This document shows, one piece after another, positions 29,401 to 36,754 of a DNA stretch of 61,457 nucleotides. Each line of letters opens with the position of its first letter. Position 1 is the first letter of the stretch. Source of the stretch: a virus; IMG/VR virus record IMGVR_UViG_3300037247_000747, positions 1 through 61,457 of that record, one strand, 5' to 3'. The notes beneath the pieces were generated by a model, which made no database searches, was not told the origin of the DNA, and saw only the letters and a list, made by a program, of their open reading frames with translations. Position numbers and translations under genes: made by a program.

Positions 29401-32389
29401 TTCCGGCCTTGACCTCAAAGTCGGCGGTGAAGGCATGAAAGCCTTTTATGATAAGATCCTTCCGTCTATGGTCAATAAGTTTTTCAATAAGCCGGTGTGG
29501 GGGAAAGCGAAGGTTGGAACTACTGGTATTTTAACATCAGACATAACCATTGCGGAAACAATTAATGGCGATTATATCGTAGAAACTAAAGGCGATAGGT
29601 ATTTTTATACGGGAAAAAAAGAACAGCGCTGGTCTTCTCATGAAGAAGATGCGATGGTTTTCAATACCAAACCCGAGGCTATGGCAGAGTTGAAAATCGT
29701 TAATAAAGACATTGCTTATTCCGCAACCGTCCACTCCCTCCCCATAACCCCAGAAATGCGCTCCAAAGCATTACGTGAGGGCATGCCTCTATTCTCCATT
29801 AAAAAGCCGGATATCATTCAAGAGAAGTTTGGGAAATCAACAAAAAGCGCAGGGGAAAAGATAGGCGGCGCCCTGGACACCATAAAAACTAAAGATAAAA
29901 GATCCGATTTAAAGTCATCCATTATTACCAAAGTCTTTGACCGATTAGAGCCCATCAACAAACATGATCTGTCAAAGGTGTCCTACATGCTCCACAGGCT
30001 TGAAACAGGATTCCAGGCTACCTTTGCTATGTTCCTCGAGCATGGCAAGTTGTCATGGAAAGAAGATGCTATGACGGTCACAACAAAAAATAAAGGTGTT
30101 CTTCCTTTCCTCCGGAGTATAGGGCCGGATTGGGAAAAGCTGTTATACTGGACAGCAGCTAAAAGGGCAGAAGTTCTGGAAACTGAGGGCCGGGAAAAAT
30201 GGCTTGATAAAACCGCCCGAGACAAGATTTTTAAATGGACAAATGAGAAACATGATGATGCATATTGGGAAAAACAAAATAAAAAGCTTCAAGAGTTTAA
30301 TTCTAATGTATTGGACATTGCCCAGGAAGCCGGTCTTATTGATCCGTTAAGCCGTAATGCCTGGCAGCAGGATTTCTATATTCCTTTTTACAGGATATTT
30401 GAAGATGAAGCGGCAAGACAGGAATTTCTATCTGCTCCCAGGTGGTCGAAGAAAAATATAACTTCCGGTATAAAAAGACTTAAAGGCGCCGAACAAACCA
30501 TAGGCGATCCTGTTGAAAACATCCTGCATAACTGGATGCACCTAATACATGAGTCTATGAGAAATAAAGCCAGGGCAGAGGCTTTTGATTCAGCCATAGC
30601 CACTGACAACACAAGCATTACTCCTGTCGATGAAGTGTTTTCTAATAAGAATTTAAGAAAGATGGCAAGAGACAAGGGAGCCTGGAAGCAGGGAATGAAA
30701 CGCCCGGAATTGATTGAGGCTGTCTTTGGTGATCCTGACTATGAACTTCCAAACCCATGGGCCACACAGAAGCAACGTGAAGCGGATAACGTCCTGACTT
30801 TCAGAAGGGAAGGCAAGCCGGTATATTTCAAGGTTAACGATCCTGAACTGTTCAATGCCCTTTCAAATCTTGATACTTCCAAGATGGATAACATCTTACT
30901 GAGGATGATGGGCAAATCAAAACAGCTACTTTCCTTTGGAGCTACTTTCAGCGCAGGCTTTAGGATTGCAAACCTTTTAAGGGATACGCTCCACACATCT
31001 ATTGTTTCCAAAGACTTTACACCCTTTCTTGATTCTGCAAAGGGCTTTGTGAAATCCATGAGGGAAGATCAGGACTTTATAGAGTTCATGGCTTCCGGGG
31101 CAGGGTTTGGTTCCTCCTATGTTCATTCAGACGATCCGAACATAGGGGCAAAGTATATTAAGCGGGTTTTAAAGAGTGAAATGAGCGCAAGCCACATACT
31201 CGATACGCCTAAGAAGCTGTGGGACTTCTGGGAAAAACTCGGTTCCGCTTCTGAAAATGCTGCAAGGGTCATGCTTTATAAGAACAGTTTGGAAAGAGGT
31301 AAAACCAACCTGGAAGCTGCATTTGAAGCAAGGGACATTATGGACTTTACAATGAAGGGTGGGTCCGGGACTGTTCAATTCCTGATTCAGACAATTCCTT
31401 TTTTAAATGCCAGGATGCAGGGTATATACCGATTAGGCCGGGGCTTTCAAGAGGACAGGAAGTCTTTTACAATTAAAGGTTTAATGCTGACAGCAGCCTC
31501 ATTGTCTTTATGGGCTCTTTTTAAAGATGATGATAGATACAAGGAGTTGGAGGATTGGGACAAACGAGCATATTATCATTTCTGGATTGGTGAGATGCAT
31601 TACAAAATACCAAAGCCTTTTGAAACAGGTGTGATCTTTTCATCCTTTCCGGAAGAACTTGGAAACATTATAAACGGGACCGATGATGGAAAGCATATCA
31701 TGGACTTTTTAGGGTATGCTTTAAACGATGTTTTCAGGCTTGAATTTCCCCAGGCCGTTAAACCCATAATCGAACAATGGGCTAATAAATCTTTCTTTAC
31801 TGACCGGCCAATAATAGGAAGGGGTATGGAAGGATTAGAGCCAGGACAGCAGTACACGCCATGGACAAGTAAATCCTTAAGGGTATTAGGGGATAAGCTG
31901 AACGTATCTCCTAAACGTGCTGAGGCTCTTGTGAACGGGTATACTGCGGCATTCGGTACATTTGTATTGTACGGTGCTGATAAACTCGCATATTACCTTT
32001 ATGACTTTCCGGAAGATCCTGAGAAATCAATAAGCGATGTGGAAGGCATAGGCCGGTTTGTAAAAGAGGGACCGGCAAGGCATACAAAATATGCAACTGC
32101 ATTCTATGAAACCGCGCGGGAAGTTGACATGCTGGCTAAAACTATCAGGCACTATCAAGTGACAGGCCAGCACTTGAAGGCCAAAAGCCTTAAAGAAAAG
32201 AATAAAGACCTGCTCAAAATCCGGAAAGGGTTAAACAGGACCAGGAAAACACTTTCTAAAATAAATAAGCAGATCCGGTTTATATCAGTGGGTAATCTAT
32301 CTCCTAAAGAAAAAAGACAGAGGATAGATAAGCTGACTGAGAAAAGGAATGAATTGGTTAAGAGGGTTTGGGAGGTTGTGCATTCTTAA
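23417..32389 (+). CDS. Giant polyvalent protein (2,990 aa), probably virion-delivered
   Basis: Domains in order: an N-terminal phage anchor (about 1-50); hydrophobic segments at about 135-190 and 235-345, possibly pore-forming; an inorganic-pyrophosphatase-like (InPase) domain at about 520-655, with HPYGYFNR, GEQIDVIVGP and LPYADHI; Lys/Glu-rich linkers; a zincin-type metallopeptidase motif HESVH at residues 1478-1482; a module with FIEEIQSDWHQ near 1800 and AWTTGEMQADRY near 1910; a recurrent junction block PITPEMRSKALREGMPLFS near 2110; and an LPD38-like C-terminal region of about 850 residues. Polyvalent proteins of this kind are thought to be injected to protect or establish the incoming genome. 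Which activities are live cannot be told here. Confidence 0.8.
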   Translation: MFNISQFRQQNPQFAEMDSYDLAHKVYSANPALQNAGVTFNDFAKQSGADEDYSSRNSGFVDTVKAIGAGSKTLWSQVKGSTASAIRGGDIDTQEGYADKVIRENQEIIQAYLAEYGKNKGDSFLNITPSDVATAISNMGFSGVAAVTGLAVGGATAALPVPGARPAAYATGSAAMGKVAYNMARDQFTQTFMDAVNEDRASRGTPSLTEEEWQPMKEGLDQKAHEYGLWEAIPEAIGGAVGFKIITAPLKGFLKKYLKDDIGNRMLGKLVSGGARLGATTAEQLVEETITQYGQGGIEADVGLRDERPTWKEAGKEIYGPTVALTAIMAGGAKGAHMGYEALTKKKAITTNEPTDLLKDAPIPEADPGPVQDRVHAPGDISGPTPMQVQNQEEINQAMPVHRSSDLLKTHEEEVSEKQEAELESLQQSMDDERQAQEWEAEITGQQQAEAQRQEELRREEIQRPYPDTNVSGQIPDKGLAHIVSSEVNGQKIKVNVTPTEAQKQAGNYLKGAINIQGMEISIENPKGSERTGVDENGKDWSVTMNHPYGYFNRTEGKDGEQIDVIVGPNPESEKAFVVDQINPNTGNFDEHKSLVGFKDKNSAREGYLSNYEEGWKGLGEITETPVDEFKAWIGDGKRKTLPYADHIAKKDEPAVKVGDIIHTMPDGSIMPGPEHKGSVPGSERKATQEDINALFELGEPKKPKKTQGAIQRKLTDSEIVKTEDVDAVEKLKKKIDKLVKIQDLMNAADKIVNKKNLSYDEKVAELLEIKDRIQSIEKQRTEKQVETKKPSKDVKKPEKLTKKQKALQEYQNYIGALSPEQTELAGDLVQEDPKYPSGQVLKIKKRLKDAKKPIPKIKPLKQSTKGANVRTIRGYINTVLSGINPGNMKGEVEELPVAAKFLFRKSGTPLDLAEEDLKANGWMHPDEDLLSELRDPEFLKRRPITKELEDIPEAELTKAEKEVRDIGKQDIEAGETAEFFEKKGFEMVGGKDITVADLNEGDKVFAEIDGVKDEYTVNGLNKEGEVIFQNGVQKEIDVFDKINIEAIKRVEEPKERDSFTVERYDKEADDIVDLGFNRGEYVKAFINKEKWSRGEIQGISHANKQAKVNNLWFGFGSIYKAKKPAEIKKKKVPLSEAITAAEKAPPGGFKEGDKVPKEQKPLLPPEKPTLLEKQVKEVPKPKRERKAKGVSAIEDQLLPGMGMNQRGLFDKKKPKEPVKKAPAVEEKETPFGESSKEVVVSPFEQAVDRVNKKYAKIISLPEVTTKSDFYSKIDEFEVTPKMLDTYLKESDNPVKEAKNIQSILADRVGELIETHRYESEKEGEQFEKELDGLLSIANGYISEKKVRVKTVQADTKKKPTKAKGLPTDRRVEKEGGSTEQYSTRKGDAADLSLSDIRSAFKGQEVGLGKDGNVWVITKSGHRLTIKNVESISDNEAAYSIGYGKALGGDIKPNISGSYQAGVIKIVRSIGDKFTLSHESVHWMEDVGILNKMDRNVLDNAVKKAGFGKGLSEQEARAQFIEQELINRDKYRKTPLGRVLQKIQDFIDGFINLVKKTSKGLVREIESGKVYDRKVGDRTYKTTVPAYSKTAGRWYSQMERFLSEKLPGKATPVILKGMLSNWAKKGEIKAEELEWSGVLEWLDQQEGKVTKQQVLDFLKENNVEVQEVVKGDIKPLEWKDAVKGGKFTVSSNPDLKIEHLPNGMFTLHTPGGTRDLHKTIDAAKQAGERVNKNIAEPETKFSQYQLPGGKNYKELILTLRGADLGYVTPQFHQYGDAADKNRLAWVRFNERTDSEGNKVLFIEEIQSDWHQEGRKKGYGETDTTGWKVLQDESVEGKWDVFDKDGRVVYSASGLGKEETLRLGKASALQPGVPDAPFKKTWPIMTMKRMVRHATENGFDKIAWTTGEMQADRYDLSKQVTKIETFGRTDAKTGEKTKTVEILPVGRVLPITLGVDNNGVIDNSPEVTAYLGRPLEEVIGKELAEKIIKGPPYQEYSGLDLKVGGEGMKAFYDKILPSMVNKFFNKPVWGKAKVGTTGILTSDITIAETINGDYIVETKGDRYFYTGKKEQRWSSHEEDAMVFNTKPEAMAELKIVNKDIAYSATVHSLPITPEMRSKALREGMPLFSIKKPDIIQEKFGKSTKSAGEKIGGALDTIKTKDKRSDLKSSIITKVFDRLEPINKHDLSKVSYMLHRLETGFQATFAMFLEHGKLSWKEDAMTVTTKNKGVLPFLRSIGPDWEKLLYWTAAKRAEVLETEGREKWLDKTARDKIFKWTNEKHDDAYWEKQNKKLQEFNSNVLDIAQEAGLIDPLSRNAWQQDFYIPFYRIFEDEAARQEFLSAPRWSKKNITSGIKRLKGAEQTIGDPVENILHNWMHLIHESMRNKARAEAFDSAIATDNTSITPVDEVFSNKNLRKMARDKGAWKQGMKRPELIEAVFGDPDYELPNPWATQKQREADNVLTFRREGKPVYFKVNDPELFNALSNLDTSKMDNILLRMMGKSKQLLSFGATFSAGFRIANLLRDTLHTSIVSKDFTPFLDSAKGFVKSMREDQDFIEFMASGAGFGSSYVHSDDPNIGAKYIKRVLKSEMSASHILDTPKKLWDFWEKLGSASENAARVMLYKNSLERGKTNLEAAFEARDIMDFTMKGGSGTVQFLIQTIPFLNARMQGIYRLGRGFQEDRKSFTIKGLMLTAASLSLWALFKDDDRYKELEDWDKRAYYHFWIGEMHYKIPKPFETGVIFSSFPEELGNIINGTDDGKHIMDFLGYALNDVFRLEFPQAVKPIIEQWANKSFFTDRPIIGRGMEGLEPGQQYTPWTSKSLRVLGDKLNVSPKRAEALVNGYTAAFGTFVLYGADKLAYYLYDFPEDPEKSISDVEGIGRFVKEGPARHTKYATAFYETAREVDMLAKTIRHYQVTGQHLKAKSLKEKNKDLLKIRKGLNRTRKTLSKINKQIRFISVGNLSPKEKRQRIDKLTEKRNELVKRVWEVVHS

Positions 32390-32813
32390 AGAGAGTTTTA
32401 AAGAGAATTTCCCGCCTTGCCGACATAAGCCATTCTTCTGATGGTGGTTCAAGTAATATCAAATAGCAAGAAAAACCACAGGCACAAACAATATGGCACC
32501 GGTCATCAATTGGGGATGTTTGCCGAGCATCTGATAAGAATACTTCTATCTTGTCGGACCGGCAGGAGGGGCAATATTTCAGGTTTTCAATCGCATTAGA
32601 ATTTTCAGCAGCTTTCCATGCATCCTTGGCAATCTGTTCTGCCGTTGCCGGAAAATCAACCAAGACGCACTCGGGATCGTCTATTCCTGTAATCTGGTTG
32701 TATGGTTTCCACCAATCTTCAAAGCTCATTTTCTTATAACCTGTGTTTTTAAGCTTAATTGGCTCTGATTTTTCAGGATGCTTGCCTTTGAAGTCTTTAA
32801 TTTCGGTTTTCAT
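32358..32813 (-). CDS. Zinc-ribbon unknown protein
   Basis: 151 residues. A CPSCRSDKIEVFL block followed by CHIVCACGFSCY gives paired Cys clusters of a zinc ribbon, similar to Lar-like restriction-alleviation proteins of phages, although I cannot confirm that family. The 3' end overlaps the end of the convergent 2,990-residue gene by 32 bases, with no terminator between the two transcription units. Confidence 0.65.
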   Translation of the reverse strand: MKTEIKDFKGKHPEKSEPIKLKNTGYKKMSFEDWWKPYNQITGIDDPECVLVDFPATAEQIAKDAWKAAENSNAIENLKYCPSCRSDKIEVFLSDARQTSPIDDRCHIVCACGFSCYLILLEPPSEEWLMSARREILFKTLFKNAQPPKPS

Positions 32814-32835
32814 CTTCTTCCCCTTTTTTATCCAT

Positions 32836-33042
32836 CTACCTATTAAATACTAATGTATACCCACCACCATCCCCATTAACGCTATTATCATTATCAGGCT
32901 TTGTGCTTGTTTCAAGTTCGCCACATTCATATGACACAAGAGGTTTTTTGCCAACTCTAACAGCAAGTTTTTTTAAAATAGCTTCATCCTCTTTAGTGTC
33001 AGCAACTATCTCAGTTCCCCACCAATGTCCTCTCCAATGCAT
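32836..33042 (-). CDS. 68-residue unknown protein
   Basis: Start chosen at 33042 because AGGGGGAG lies just upstream; an in-frame upstream ATG at 33072 has no good site. Trp/Gly-rich N-terminus (HWRGHWWGTEIV) and a hydrophilic C-terminus. Function unknown. Confidence 0.55.
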   Translation of the reverse strand: MHWRGHWWGTEIVADTKEDEAILKKLAVRVGKKPLVSYECGELETSTKPDNDNSVNGDGGGYTLVFNR

Positions 33043-33072
33043 AATCTCCCCCTTCTTAAACATCATCTTCAA

Positions 33073-33369
33073 TTAAATTCCCATACCCCACATACTTTTA
33101 TGTTGTAATCTTGCCACTTCTGTTTCTGCAACATTCGGGGAAGTCTTTTCCTCCTTTAATACCTCTATCTTTGTCTGATAATGTTCCTTTTTCAGACTGA
33201 TGGTTTGAATGCTTGAGCCTGTGTTAATTATTACGGCAGGGACTTGAAAAAACTGTGTGTCATCTATGTCTCCCTGGTAGAAGGCTTCAACAGTTTGCGC
33301 CCAAGCTATGACATCTCCCTCATGTTCTGCGTAATACTGGTGTCCAGTTACTTTTATTTTTATTTTCAC
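33073..33369 (-). CDS. 98-residue unknown protein (GTG start)
   Basis: The GTG at 33369 follows GGGGGGAGAT, a better site than the upstream ATG at 33411. An N-terminal KIKIKVTG strand pattern then mixed structure. Function unknown. Confidence 0.5.
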   Translation of the reverse strand: MKIKIKVTGHQYYAEHEGDVIAWAQTVEAFYQGDIDDTQFFQVPAVIINTGSSIQTISLKKEHYQTKIEVLKEEKTSPNVAETEVARLQHKSMWGMGI

Positions 33370-33453
33370 ATCTCCCCCCTTTATCCTTCTATCTGGCAAA
33401 GTCTCACGCATACCAAACAGGCTTTTCTATTTGGCCATACTCGTTATTTTTAG

Positions 33454-33532
33454 CGATATCCCAGGGGGCGGTACCGCATCTCTGATTTTGCCGATACCGG
33501 CCGGAATCACCGGTTATGGCGATGGGATATCG
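33454..33532 (-). ncRNA. Cloverleaf-like structured element
   Basis: CGATATCCC and GGGATATCG (33454-33462, 33524-33532) close a 79-nt element. Inside are GCGGTACCGC (33468-33477), GCCG-ATAC-CGGC (33490-33501) and CCGG-AATCA-CCGG (33501-33513), the last two sharing one base. It begins directly after the stop of the 33534 gene on the leftward strand. It may be a processing or stability element. It lacks a T-arm sequence, so it is not a tRNA. Confidence 0.55.
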
Positions 33533-33533
33533 T

Positions 33534-33725
33534 TTAGACCAGTGCAAACCACTCACCATCTATCATCCCTAAAATAAATAAAGTACAATCAATGTCTTTT
33601 TCTTCAGATGATAGAGCTGTTTTCTTTAAAGTTTGATTGGCTTCATGATATGTTTCAAATTCACCGATTTGTCTATTGCTACCGTAAGGAATGAACTTTA
33701 CTACTTTGAAAGCTTTCGTTGGCAT
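33534..33725 (-). CDS. 63-residue unknown protein
   Basis: Start at 33725 is supported by GAAGGAG about 7 bases upstream. A short alpha/beta protein (KAFKVVKFIPYGSNRQIGEFETYHEA). It lies just downstream of the Dam gene and just upstream of the structured element. Confidence 0.55.
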   Translation of the reverse strand: MPTKAFKVVKFIPYGSNRQIGEFETYHEANQTLKKTALSSEEKDIDCTLFILGMIDGEWFALV

Positions 33726-33757
33726 ATTGTTTTCTCCTTCAGGCTTCACCGTCATTT

Positions 33758-34612
33758 TTAACGAGTGTGGCCATTAATAGATTCTAAAATTGCCCTACGT
33801 TCCAAAGCAGGCAGTTTCTTTAATCTGTTTGTCCATCTTTTGATTTTGCGCGTAATTCTTTCTCTTTCCCGGAAGTTTTTTCCCAAAAAAGAATAATCAT
33901 GTAGCTCTTTTGGTTTTGGGTAATTCATCCATACCCATTCGGTTGCAGGTCCTTGTCTTGTTTGGGCTGTGAATGAATGAGTGTTCCAGCCTTGAAGCAT
34001 GTCATTGTATAGTTCTGAATAATAGCCGGAGATCATGACCATGCAGGAAAGAGTTTTTAAGGTTTCAAGTAGTTTGACATGATCGCCTTCGGTGTACTCG
34101 AAATTATATAGTTTGCCGCCCTTCCTTGTTTCCATGAGGTAGGGTGGGTCTGAATAGATAAACTCGTTCCCGGCAAAATTTAATTTTTTTAGAAAGCTGC
34201 TTGCATCGACATTTTTAAAGTTGCGATACCAGGATTCATCGGTATTTTTAACGATCGGTGTTCTGGACGCATCGTTATTTTTGTCGAGTTTGGATCCCAT
34301 CGGTGAAAGTGGCGATCCCGTACGGAAGCAATCGCCAGAAATGCCGATATTACCTCGAGTTTTCCAGAGCTCAATAACATCTGGATCAATATCTATTCCG
34401 ATATTGTATTTTGCAGGCTTTTTGTACCGCATTATGGCCCCACCGCCTAAATGTGTTTCAATATATACTTCATGGGGCGGTATCAGATTGATTAATGTTT
34501 GATAAACACCGGCACCGCCTTTGCCTCCTGGATACCTCCAGGATGTATCGCCATTTTTGCCGGGGTGGTACCTCGGTGGCATCGACATATTTGATGGTTC
34601 AGGATCCGGCAT
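33758..34612 (-). CDS. dam: N6-adenine DNA methyltransferase (D12/Dam class)
   Basis: 284 residues from ATG 34612, eight bases after the Dcm stop; a TTG at 34645 would add 11 residues. Motifs in order: WRYPGGKGGAG (AdoMet motif I as in Dam, usually RYPGGKxx), YIETHLGGGAIM (FEPFxGG-like), a GDCF block, and catalytic DPPY in YSDPPYLMETRK. It transfers methyl from S-adenosylmethionine to adenine N6. As the neighbour of a C5 methylase and with no restriction enzyme nearby, it most likely protects phage DNA from host restriction. Target sequence unknown. Confidence 0.9.
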   Translation of the reverse strand: MPDPEPSNMSMPPRYHPGKNGDTSWRYPGGKGGAGVYQTLINLIPPHEVYIETHLGGGAIMRYKKPAKYNIGIDIDPDVIELWKTRGNIGISGDCFRTGSPLSPMGSKLDKNNDASRTPIVKNTDESWYRNFKNVDASSFLKKLNFAGNEFIYSDPPYLMETRKGGKLYNFEYTEGDHVKLLETLKTLSCMVMISGYYSELYNDMLQGWNTHSFTAQTRQGPATEWVWMNYPKPKELHDYSFLGKNFRERERITRKIKRWTNRLKKLPALERRAILESINGHTR

Positions 34613-34620
34613 AGATTTAA

Positions 34621-35985
34621 TTATGCTGCCAGCAAGGACTTGCAAAGAGCTTCTGCGATCCTTACCGGTACAGCGTTTCCTATCTGTCTGACCTTATCTG
34701 TTTTTGTGCCTGCAAACTCATAGTCCTGGTCAAAGGACATTGCGGCTGCAAGTTCGTGTGGCTCCAACATTCTTAATGTGATATCAAGGTGTCCTGTAAG
34801 TTCCCCCTGGACAAGTCCGAAACGATCCTTTGTCGTGATGGTATCAAGGGGGTTATTGACAGGCTGGCTTTCACTACGTCCATAATATTTGATAAGGAAG
34901 GGCTCACAGAGGTACAAATGTGGATTTGTCGTGACTGTTGGCAACGGAGAGCTGATATCTCTGGTTTTGCTTTGACCTTTCATTATGGTTAGAAAAGGCT
35001 GAACAAGCGCCTCTGCGCCTGCGGTTGTGATTGTCGGCATAGGTTTCTCCAGGGAACAAACCCGAAGCTGATCTTTTCTGCCTCCTTGTTGTGGTAAAAG
35101 AAAAGGCTCACATAAAGCTATGTGCTGCCCATTTGCCGTGATGGTAGGAAGCGGCCTTTTGATGCTGCGTGAATTTCCTGTACCATAAAGCATGACAAGA
35201 AACGGATCTACATTTATCCCACTGTATTTTTTTAAACCATGGGCTATGCGGTCAATAGTGCGTTTTGCAAGGGGCTTTTTCCGGTTAAAGATGGATTTGC
35301 CCTTGATAGACCAGTCAATAATTTCTCTTGCCGGCTTCCACTTTTTTGTGGAGCCAAACAGTTCTTTTAATCCGTCCTGGCTGTGTGTTATTTCCGGCCA
35401 TTTAATTTTCCGGTTTCCCCTTCTGGCTATCATAAAGAATCTTCGCCTGGTTGTAGGATCACCATAATTAGCAGCATTGAGGATAGCCCAGTCTGTTTTA
35501 TATCCCAAAGACTCTAAGGCGTTTCTGAATGCCATAAAAGTGGCACCCTTTTTGGATTTCATGGGTTTGCCGTTTGCGCCGATAGGCCCCCAGTCAACAA
35601 ACTCTTTGACATTTTCTATGAGGATATTGTCAACATAAAGAGCCTCTGCCCACCTCAGGATATGCCATGCTGTTGACCTTGATTGATCTGAACAGGGTTT
35701 CCCCCCTCGAGCTATGCTGTGGTGAGTGCATTCAGGTGATGCGACAAGCAGATCCAGCCTGCCTCCTGGCACAACAACCCTTGGATTGATATTGTCCAGG
35801 GATTCACAGAAGTGTCTTGCCCCAGGGTGATTCCTGTTGTGTGTTTTAATGGCTATGTCCCAGTGGTTTATAGCCAGGAGGTCAACGTCCATACCTAATG
35901 ACCGGCAAGCCCGAATGAGTCCCGATGATGTTCCACCGGCTCCGCAGAAAAGGTCTGCAGCATAAATTATGTTTCCTTTTTTCAT
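34621..35985 (-). CDS. dcm: C5-cytosine DNA methyltransferase with repeated target domain
   Basis: 454 residues. Motif I DLFCGAGGTSSG; motif IV is SPECTHHS, where the usual PPCQ is replaced but Cys is kept; motif VI IENVKEF; motif VIII NYGDPTTRRRFFMIARR; motif X QIGNAVPVRIAEAL. Between VIII and X, about residues 270-410, lies a fourfold repeat of PLPTITT...CEPFL type units, an unusual target-recognition region. It methylates cytosine C5 in DNA, probably to evade restriction. Translationally linked to Dam downstream. Confidence 0.9.
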   Translation of the reverse strand: MKKGNIIYAADLFCGAGGTSSGLIRACRSLGMDVDLLAINHWDIAIKTHNRNHPGARHFCESLDNINPRVVVPGGRLDLLVASPECTHHSIARGGKPCSDQSRSTAWHILRWAEALYVDNILIENVKEFVDWGPIGANGKPMKSKKGATFMAFRNALESLGYKTDWAILNAANYGDPTTRRRFFMIARRGNRKIKWPEITHSQDGLKELFGSTKKWKPAREIIDWSIKGKSIFNRKKPLAKRTIDRIAHGLKKYSGINVDPFLVMLYGTGNSRSIKRPLPTITANGQHIALCEPFLLPQQGGRKDQLRVCSLEKPMPTITTAGAEALVQPFLTIMKGQSKTRDISSPLPTVTTNPHLYLCEPFLIKYYGRSESQPVNNPLDTITTKDRFGLVQGELTGHLDITLRMLEPHELAAAMSFDQDYEFAGTKTDKVRQIGNAVPVRIAEALCKSLLAA

Positions 35986-36004
35986 TCCCCCTCCGATCCG
36001 GTTG

Positions 36005-36376
36005 CTACCACTTAATCAAATAACCTGTGAATGGTAGGCCGTGATTGTTTATGAAAAATTGTCTGAAATCTTGCACTGAGCTAAAACCATCAGCCAAAGC
36101 TAAATCTATCATTTCATTACAAAATAGTAATTTATTACAAGATAGTAATTTACCAGAAACAGCAATATAAGCAAAACCAATAGTTATAAGATCACTACTT
36201 TTACAGGTAGCCTCTCCAAGCTTTCGACATTGCTTTGTCCTCATGCCGGTATAGAGATAAAGCGTTTGCCCCGGCTTTGGATCACGATAATCTTTCCTGC
36301 AAGCTCTTATGGTTTGTTTCTTTTCACCAGATTCAACCATTGGTGCAAATTGTTTTTTAAAGTTTAGTGCTGGCAT
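36005..36376 (-). CDS. ASCH-domain protein
   Basis: 123 residues. The N-terminal MPALNFKKQFAPMVESGEKKQTIRACR and later KPGQTLYLYTGMRTK are the hallmark of phage ASCH/PUA-like beta-barrels: a GxKxxTIR signature followed by a Gly-turn strand. These barrels bind RNA or modified bases. Overlaps the preceding gene by 20 bases. Possible role in RNA handling or nucleoside chemistry; not assigned further. Confidence 0.75.
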   Translation of the reverse strand: MPALNFKKQFAPMVESGEKKQTIRACRKDYRDPKPGQTLYLYTGMRTKQCRKLGEATCKSSDLITIGFAYIAVSGKLLSCNKLLFCNEMIDLALADGFSSVQDFRQFFINNHGLPFTGYLIKW

Positions 36377-36623
36377 TTATACCCCTTCGTATTACAGCCC
36401 TAAAATGAGTTACGGTTTCATCGATATATTTGACTTTTTCCCAATGACCTTTAACTTTATTTGACTTTCCACGGTGTTTAAGCTGGTGTACAGTCAAACA
36501 CATACATTTATCACCTATTTTTGTTTTACCTGATTTAATTTGTGTCCAGCCTTTCGGAACAGGTAAAATACATTCCCAGGGGCCTCCGTTACCGTGATCC
36601 CATCCTTCATATTTTGCTTTCAT
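36357..36623 (-). CDS. 88-residue unknown protein
   Basis: Starts inside the previous stop (ATGA). Rich in Lys, Gly and Trp (GWDHGNGGPWECILPVPKGW), likely a small beta protein. Function unknown. Confidence 0.55.
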   Translation of the reverse strand: MKAKYEGWDHGNGGPWECILPVPKGWTQIKSGKTKIGDKCMCLTVHQLKHRGKSNKVKGHWEKVKYIDETVTHFRAVIRRGINASTKL

Positions 36624-36754
36624 TCTTCATCCTCATTAAATAAACCGCAGTCAACACACAGCCACCGGCCACTTTCTTCATATTCTAAGCATGTTTCACA
36701 TTCACAAAGGTGTGTTGCTTTATTGCCACATAGTTCGCATATTTCGTCTGGCAT
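36620..36754 (-). CDS. 44-residue double-CxxC zinc protein
   Basis: CELCGNKATHLCECETCLE...WLCVDCGLFNEDEE gives three to four Cys pairs, so it most likely binds zinc. Both ends use ATGA overlaps with neighbours, which supports it as a real gene despite its size. Confidence 0.6.
   Translation of the reverse strand: MPDEICELCGNKATHLCECETCLEYEESGRWLCVDCGLFNEDEE

Noticed and set aside
33454-33532. tRNA gene
   Set aside because: The cloverleaf-like fold lacks a TTC-A T-loop, a CCA-compatible acceptor and an anticodon loop of correct size.
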